64,000 bases of DNA from Gemmatimonadota bacterium (GTDB taxonomy: Bacteria > Gemmatimonadota > Gemmatimonadetes > Longimicrobiales > Gaopeijiaceae): positions 248,001-312,000 of the forward strand of contig JAUIEJ010000004.1 of assembly GCA_030428885.1 (NCBI GenBank), written 5' to 3'. Under the pieces are notes generated by a model that saw only the letters and a program-made list of their open reading frames with translations, ran no database searches and was not told where the DNA came from. How positions within the stretch are numbered: the first letter of the stretch is position 1; each line of letters begins with the position of its first letter. Below, one piece after another: positions 59,290 to 64,000 of this stretch. A program made the translations under genes and the position numbers.

Positions 59290-60141
59290 TCACCCCTCGA
59301 GGAGCGCCTTCAGACCCTCGACGTAGGTGGGATACCGCAGCCGATAGCCCAGTTCTCGGGTGAGGCGGGCCGGCGCGACGCGGCGATCTTCCGCGTAGAA
59401 GCTCCGGCCCATGGGAGACAGGCCGGCGGCGTCGAACGGCACCTCCGGCGGGGGCTCGACCCCCAGCAGCTCGGCGGCGGCCGTCAGGACCTCGTGGCTC
59501 GACGCCGGGTGCTCGTCGGTGACGTTGACCGGGCCCGCGACCTCGGGATGGGCCAGGCCCGCCTCCACGGCCCCCACGATGTCGTCGACGTGGATCCGGT
59601 TGAAGACCGATCCCGGCTTCACGATACGCCGGGCACCGGGAGCCCGGACCCGGTCGAGGGGACTCCGGCCCGGGCCGTAGATGCCCGACAGCCGGAAGAT
59701 CTGGAGGGGCACGCCCCGGCTCCTGGCGAACTCCGTCCACGCCTCCTCCTGGGCCACGCGGCGGCGCGCCCGGGCGGTGCCGGGGAGGAGCGGAGCGGCC
59801 TCGTCGACCCAGCCGCCCCCGGTGTCCCCGTAGACCCCGGTCGTGGAGAAGAGGCCGACCCACGCGAGGTCGGCCGCGGCCTCGAGGTCCAGGCGATGAT
59901 GGCGCAGGACGGGGTCGCCGTCCTCGTCGGGGGGCACGGAGACCAGGACGTGGGTCGCGGACCGGACGGCCGCGCCCGTGGTGTCGCGTCGCGTCGTGCC
60001 GTCGAACACGAAGGCCGCGACGCCACCGGAGGCCGACTCGGGGGTCCGGTGGGTGCCCGACACCCGCCACCCCGCGGCGATCCGACTCGCGCCCAACCGG
60101 GCCGCCGCGTAGCCGTAGCCGAAGGCGAAGAGGTGGGTCAC
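59290..60141 (-). CDS. NAD(P)-dependent SDR/epimerase-type protein
   Basis: The 283-residue protein starts at GTG 60141, overlapping the methyltransferase stop. The Rossmann start THLFAFGYGYAAARLGASR is of the extended-SDR type; later marks are VGLFSTTGVYGDTGGGWVDE, LQIFRLSGIYGPGRSPLDRV, FNRIHVDDIVGAVEAGL and GPVNVTDEHPASSHEVL. The usual YxxxK catalytic motif is altered (RRRVAQEEAW in its place), as in YeeZ-like SDRs. The substrate is unknown. Confidence 0.85.
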   Translation of the reverse strand: MTHLFAFGYGYAAARLGASRIAAGWRVSGTHRTPESASGGVAAFVFDGTTRRDTTGAAVRSATHVLVSVPPDEDGDPVLRHHRLDLEAAADLAWVGLFSTTGVYGDTGGGWVDEAAPLLPGTARARRRVAQEEAWTEFARSRGVPLQIFRLSGIYGPGRSPLDRVRAPGARRIVKPGSVFNRIHVDDIVGAVEAGLAHPEVAGPVNVTDEHPASSHEVLTAAAELLGVEPPPEVPFDAAGLSPMGRSFYAEDRRVAPARLTRELGYRLRYPTYVEGLKALLEG

Positions 60142-60746
60142 GACGCGGGGCGACGAGCCACGACCTGCACGACCTCCGCGAGCCCCGAGTGGCGGTCGCC
60201 TTCGTGAACCTCGCGCTGCCTCTCCACGGCGTGCTCGAAGAGCAGACCTCGAAGCTCGGCTCGGAGGTCCCGCAGAGACATCAGGAGATCCGGGTCCCTC
60301 GGCCCGCCGGTGCCGCACACAAGCTGTCCCTTCGCGTACGCTTCGAGGATCAGGATGCCCCCGGGACGGAGGGCCTCCACGAGGCGACCGTGCAGGGCGG
60401 CCCGGCTGTCCGGACCCAGGTGGGCGAACGTCGAGACGATGTCGTCCCATCGGTCCACGCCCGGATCCCAATGGGCCAGATCGGCGGCCACGACCTCGAT
60501 GGTCACACCCTTCTCGGCCGCGAGTTGCCGCGCCCCTTCGAGGGCCACGGTGGAGCGGTCGACCGCAGTCACGACGTGCCCGAGGCCGGCCAGGAAGACC
60601 GCGTTCCGCCCCTGCCCTTCCGCTACGCAGAGGATGGCCCCACCCGGCCGCAGATCTCCGGCCCTCTCCCGAACGAAGTCGTTGGGCTCGGTGCCGTACA
60701 ACCAGCCCTGGGCGTACCGGGAGTCCCAGTTCGGATCCGGTTCCAC
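60138..60746 (-). CDS. SAM-dependent methyltransferase
   Basis: The 202-residue class I methyltransferase begins DPNWDSRYAQGWLYGTEPNDFV; the SAM loop is AILCVAEGQGRNAVFLAGLG, followed by VTAVDRSTVALEGARQLA and VAADLAHWDPG. This resembles TehB/thiopurine-type small-molecule methyltransferases. GTG 60746 lies 8 bp after the transglycosylase stop, so it is the second gene of a three-gene operon. The substrate is unknown. Confidence 0.88.
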   Translation of the reverse strand: MEPDPNWDSRYAQGWLYGTEPNDFVRERAGDLRPGGAILCVAEGQGRNAVFLAGLGHVVTAVDRSTVALEGARQLAAEKGVTIEVVAADLAHWDPGVDRWDDIVSTFAHLGPDSRAALHGRLVEALRPGGILILEAYAKGQLVCGTGGPRDPDLLMSLRDLRAELRGLLFEHAVERQREVHEGDRHSGLAEVVQVVARRPAS

Positions 60747-60754
60747 CGCCGATG

Positions 60755-62329
60755 TCAGCGCCGTTCGAGCTGGCGTTGAGCTTCCGTCGCCCGCAACTGC
60801 ATACCCCGCTCGAAGAGGGCCCCGATCTGGGGATCGCTGCGGTATTCGGCGAGTTGCCGGTGCAGGAGGGGAATCTCCTGGATCACGTAGCCCAGCACCG
60901 CGTCCATGACCCGCCCCTCCTCGCTCTCCGTGGCCCGGAAGCGCTCCCGGAACCCCTGGAGCACCGACTCGAAGGCCGGGGAGTCCCACTCTTCGAGGGG
61001 CGCGCCCAGATGGAGGAAGTCCAGGAGGATCTCCTGGAAGTCGGCCGGGGCCGGGCGGTGCCAGAAGGCCACGTCCCGCCCGAGGTCGTCGACCTGCATG
61101 GGCAGGTAGAGGGTGGCGTAGCGGGGCACCCGCCGCACCAGAGCCGGGTTGAAGCGCTTCACTTCGCGCTCCGACAGCCCCGTGGCCCGGACCACCTCCG
61201 AAAGGGACACGTCGCGCTGCACCCGCATGGCGTGGATCGGCTCCTGCTCGTGCAGGGTGCGCACCCGCTCCACGGTGGCGGTGTTGCCGAAGATCATCTC
61301 GGCGTACCGGTACGACCGGGGGCCGTAGGTGCCCACCACGTCGCTGAAGGTGCGGGGCGAGAGCTCCCGGACGTCCACGGCGAACTGGGCGCCCATGAGG
61401 TAGCGGTCCCGGATGTCGTCGCCGCCCATGCGCCCGCCGTTGATGACCGTACGCCCCACGTTGGTGCTCCCGGCGTGATGCTCCGAGAGGGCCGGTAGGA
61501 AGCTGCCGTACTTCGTGGCCAGCACCGTGAGATACGCCGCGCAGTAGGCCGCCTGGGTGGTCTGGTTCTCCACCTCGATGGTCTGGGGCGTGAGGCCGTC
61601 GAGACGGCGCCAGTTCCGGGGCAGCCACTGGCAGAAGCCGATGGCACGGGCCTCGGACTTCACCTCGCCCGAGAACCCCGACTCGATCATGGCCTGGGCC
61701 AGCCCGAGCTCGGCGGGCACGCCGAAGCGCTCGTAGATGCGTCCCCACTCCTCCATGAACCCGCCGTAGAGGCGCAGGTTGGGCGTCACGAAATCGCCCC
61801 GGGTGGGGTTGTGGAGCACGGGGCCCGTCACGGGCTCCAGCACCTCGGCCACCAGATCCCGGCGGTCGGTGAGGCGCCGGGGCATGGGCCGGTCGCCCAC
61901 GACGTCGGCCAGGGCCGGGTTCACCCACGTCCCGTCCCGCACCCAGTCGCCCCGGGAGGGGAACGACGCCAGCAGCGCACCGGTCTCGGCGCTGCCGTAC
62001 ACCACCTCGCCGTCGGGCCGGCTGAACACGTGGGTCCAGAACCGGAAGCCCGGGCGGTACCGCTCCATGGCCAGCACGTCGCCGTGCATACGGGCGTCCA
62101 CGAGGAACGCCACGGGATCGTCGCCGGGACCGGGCACCGCGTCGGCGGGCGCCGCCGTCCGGGCGATCCGAAGCGCCTCGGCTTCCACGGGGTCGACGTC
62201 GGCCGCGGTCCGCACCACCGGGGTCGCCGGCGCCGGCGGTCGCTGCCCGGCCACGGGGTGGCTCGGGACGACGACGACGAGGCCGACGAATGCGACGAAG
62301 GAGGCGGCGGAGGAGCGCACGGAAATCAC
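60755..62329 (-). CDS. secreted lytic transglycosylase (MltD-like)
   Basis: The 524-residue protein (GTG 62329; GTG 62320 is also possible) has a signal peptide ending HPVAGQ. Residues 200-330 are an SLT lysozyme-like domain: LGLAQAMIESGFSGEVKSEA holds the catalytic Glu, GFCQWLPRNWRRL follows, and QAAYCAAYLTVLATKYGSFLPAL completes the site. A LysM-like stretch (RDVSLSEVVRATGLSEREVKRFNPAL) follows. It cleaves peptidoglycan in the periplasm. Confidence 0.85.
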   Translation of the reverse strand: MISVRSSAASFVAFVGLVVVVPSHPVAGQRPPAPATPVVRTAADVDPVEAEALRIARTAAPADAVPGPGDDPVAFLVDARMHGDVLAMERYRPGFRFWTHVFSRPDGEVVYGSAETGALLASFPSRGDWVRDGTWVNPALADVVGDRPMPRRLTDRRDLVAEVLEPVTGPVLHNPTRGDFVTPNLRLYGGFMEEWGRIYERFGVPAELGLAQAMIESGFSGEVKSEARAIGFCQWLPRNWRRLDGLTPQTIEVENQTTQAAYCAAYLTVLATKYGSFLPALSEHHAGSTNVGRTVINGGRMGGDDIRDRYLMGAQFAVDVRELSPRTFSDVVGTYGPRSYRYAEMIFGNTATVERVRTLHEQEPIHAMRVQRDVSLSEVVRATGLSEREVKRFNPALVRRVPRYATLYLPMQVDDLGRDVAFWHRPAPADFQEILLDFLHLGAPLEEWDSPAFESVLQGFRERFRATESEEGRVMDAVLGYVIQEIPLLHRQLAEYRSDPQIGALFERGMQLRATEAQRQLERR

Positions 62330-62410
62330 CGGCGGGGCGTGGGGAACGTGTGGAAGGGAGGATCGGCAGTCCGGCCTCCAATTCCAACATGAGACGCCTG
62401 CCCCCGCCTC

Positions 62411-62427
62411 TGCAACATTTGTTTGCA
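62411..62427. promoter_or_regulatory. TGCAA-N7-TTGCA inverted repeat in a divergent gap
   Basis: This AT-rich inverted repeat stands out in the 245-bp gap between the transglycosylase gene (minus strand) and the MscS gene (plus strand). Its size fits a dimeric regulator site. Nothing else identifies the regulator. Confidence 0.3.
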
Positions 62428-62574
62428 CCGAGGGCGGTGGGCCGGGGTTCCCGGGGCCTCTACCTTTCGTGTGCGGAGTCCCCTCATCCCCCACCCCGGC
62501 CCCGATCCCCCGTGCTTCCCACCGCCCCCCTGCCCCAACCGCCCACCGGGAGTCCCAATCCCGCCGGCGAGGCC

Positions 62575-63516
62575 ATGGACCGGACCGGGGCGTTCGTGGA
62601 GTCGCTGCTGGGCATGGGCCCCGAGGTGCAGCGGAAGATCCTGTGGTCGGTGGCGGCGGTGCTGGTGGTGTGGCTGGTACGGCGCATCGTGGTGCGGATC
62701 GTGTCGTCGCAGCTCGAGGAACCCCGGACCCGCTACGCCTGGGTCAAGGGCACGGCGTACGTCGCCTACGGGTTGGCGTTCCTGCTGCTGGGCCAGATCT
62801 GGCTCGAGTCGGTGCGCAACGTGGGCACCTTCCTGGGACTCCTCACCGCCGGTCTCGCCATCGCCCTGAAGGACCTGGTGTCCAACGTGGCGGGGTGGGC
62901 GTTCATCCTCATGCGACACCCCTTCACCGTAGGGGACCGCATCCAGGTGGGCGACCACAAAGGCGACGTGGTGGACATCCGGCTCTTCCAGTTCACCCTC
63001 CTGGAGGTGGGCAACTGGGTGCACGCGGACCAGAGCACCGGCCGGATCATCCACGTGCCCAACAGCACGCTCTTCTCCGAGCCCCTGGCCAACTACACCG
63101 ACGAGTTCGCCTACGTGTGGCACGAACTCGAGGTGCTCCTGACCTTCGAGAGCGACTGGCGGCGGGCCAAGGAGCGGTTTCAGGAGATCCTCGACGCCAC
63201 CGCCCGGGACATCGCCCTGGAGGCCGCCACCGCCCTGCGCCGGGGCAGCCGCAAGTTCCTCATCTCGTACCGCCACTTCTCGCCCCGGGTGTACACCTCG
63301 GTGCAGGATTCGGGGGTGCTGCTCACCCTGCGCTTCCTGGCCCCGGTGCGGGGACGCCGGGGGCTCAACGAGACCCTGTGGGAGGCGATCCTGGACGCCC
63401 TCCACGACGACGACGGCATCGACCTGGCCTACCCCACCCAGCGGGTGTACCTCAACCCCGTGGAGGGGAAGGAAGGGGCCCGGGCGCCCTGGCCGCCGGA
63501 GCAGCCCGAGGTTTGA
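62575..63516 (+). CDS. MscS-family mechanosensitive channel
   Basis: The 313-residue protein starts at ATG 62575. It has three membrane helices: about 22-38, WSVAAVLVVWLVRRIVV; about 55-75, YVAYGLAFLLLGQIWL; and the pore-type helix 80-105, GTFLGLLTAGLAIALKDLVSNV. The MscS beta domain follows with RHPFTVGDRIQVGDHKGDVVDI and RIIHVPNSTLFSEPLANY. It releases solutes on hypo-osmotic shock. The C-terminus is short, without a regulatory extension. Confidence 0.9.
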   Translation: MDRTGAFVESLLGMGPEVQRKILWSVAAVLVVWLVRRIVVRIVSSQLEEPRTRYAWVKGTAYVAYGLAFLLLGQIWLESVRNVGTFLGLLTAGLAIALKDLVSNVAGWAFILMRHPFTVGDRIQVGDHKGDVVDIRLFQFTLLEVGNWVHADQSTGRIIHVPNSTLFSEPLANYTDEFAYVWHELEVLLTFESDWRRAKERFQEILDATARDIALEAATALRRGSRKFLISYRHFSPRVYTSVQDSGVLLTLRFLAPVRGRRGLNETLWEAILDALHDDDGIDLAYPTQRVYLNPVEGKEGARAPWPPEQPEV

Positions 63517-63596
63517 CGGGGGCCGCCCGGCTCGTCAACATCGGCTCCAGGCCCGTCCGAGGGCCCTGCGCCGTCTCACCTCGTCGGAGTCTCCCG

Positions 63597-64000
63597 ATGC
63601 GCATCCGCACCACCATCATGTCGGCGGCCGTGGCCGCCCTCGTCCTGCCGACGCTGGCGTCGGCCCAGGGGCGGGCCTTCGAGCCCGAGGACTGGTACCG
63701 CCTCACGACCCTGTCGTCTCCCGCCATGTCGCCCGACGGACGGGCCGTGGCCTTCACGGTCACCACGGTGAACGAGGAGGCGAACCGGAGACACTCGGAG
63801 GTGTGGCTGGTGGACACGTCCGGTGGGGAGCCGCGCCGACTCACCTCGCCGGGCACCGAGTCGTCGAATCCGCGCTGGTCGCCCGACGGCGACCTCCTGT
63901 TCTTCACCTCCCGCCGGGACGGAGGCCAGGGCAGCACCTGGGCGCTGCGCATGGACGGCCCCGGGGGCGAGGCGTTCCAGCCCGAGGGGTGGGAATCGGG
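63597..64000 (+). CDS. S9-family peptidase, N-terminal part (cut by window end)
   Basis: The frame opens at ATG 63597, GGAG 7 nt upstream, and is still open at the last base (134 codons). A signal peptide (MSAAVAALVLPTLASAQ) is followed by FEPEDWYRLTTLSSPAMSPDG, VWLVDTSGGEPRRLTSPG and PRWSPDGDLLFFTSRRDGG, the TolB/WD40-like propeller found in front of the alpha/beta-hydrolase of secreted prolyl-oligopeptidase-like enzymes. The catalytic domain lies outside the window. Confidence 0.82.
   Translation, partial: MRIRTTIMSAAVAALVLPTLASAQGRAFEPEDWYRLTTLSSPAMSPDGRAVAFTVTTVNEEANRRHSEVWLVDTSGGEPRRLTSPGTESSNPRWSPDGDLLFFTSRRDGGQGSTWALRMDGPGGEAFQPEGWES

Overview
The window reads as chromosome of a high-GC, densely coded, free-living bacterium, most likely Gemmatimonadota. 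The pointers are the mix of families: an ADOP-type MacB/FtsX permease with its PadR regulator, a CBM9/DUF5916 outer-membrane protein, DUF2911 and DUF6265 proteins, a SARP-like regulator tethered to a TolB propeller, an ECF sigma factor of the PF07638 type beside a Ser/Thr kinase, M14 and S9 peptidases, and many secreted proteins or lipoproteins. This is inference from gene content; no rRNA or tRNA gene was seen.

Region 1 (1-18.7 kb) looks like a defence/DNA-repair island. It holds two WYL regulators with an unknown third gene, an RNase-H-fold-like plus HEPN-like pair, an AbiEi/AbiEii-like toxin-antitoxin pair with an AT-rich operator region, a giant RecB(Fe-S)-DnaQ-SF1 helicase, a SNF2 ATPase translationally coupled to a 39-cysteine protein, an AlkC alkylation-repair protein, and three dispersed paralogous coiled-coil proteins. 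The helicase and the three coiled-coil genes share one promoter architecture (TTGCTA or TGGACG, 17 bp, TAGSAT) placed 6-7 nt before the ATG, which predicts leaderless mRNAs. A decayed copy of the helicase, retaining this promoter, lies in front of the RNase-H/HEPN pair.

Region 2 (18.7-25 kb) has a lipoprotein M14 carboxypeptidase and the leuABCD operon. The operon is preceded by a leucine-rich leader peptide, a 12-bp intrinsic terminator and competing antiterminator pairings, which is a classical attenuator.

Region 3 (25-36.6 kb) mixes small secreted proteins, a MarR regulator, a frameshifted membrane-protein gene, a Phd/VapB-VapC toxin-antitoxin pair, an APC permease with EIIA-like and TrkA-C tails, the SARP-TolB regulator, a GIY-YIG-like protein, and a repeat-rich intergenic stretch.

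Region 4 (36.6-50 kb) has a kinase-membrane-receiver fusion divergent from an ECF sigma factor, lipoproteins including a 5'-nucleotidase and a caspase-like (clan CD) protein, a GT2 glycosyltransferase, an alkaline-phosphatase-superfamily enzyme, a GMC oxidoreductase, and two tandem ZIP metal transporters.

Region 5 (50-64 kb) has the DUF5916 protein, more secreted proteins, an ABC exporter, the PadR-ADOP operon, an operon of lytic transglycosylase, methyltransferase and SDR genes, a MscS channel, and the start of an S9 peptidase cut by the window edge. Gene starts often overlap the preceding stop (ATGA, GTGA or TGATG), so translational coupling is common.
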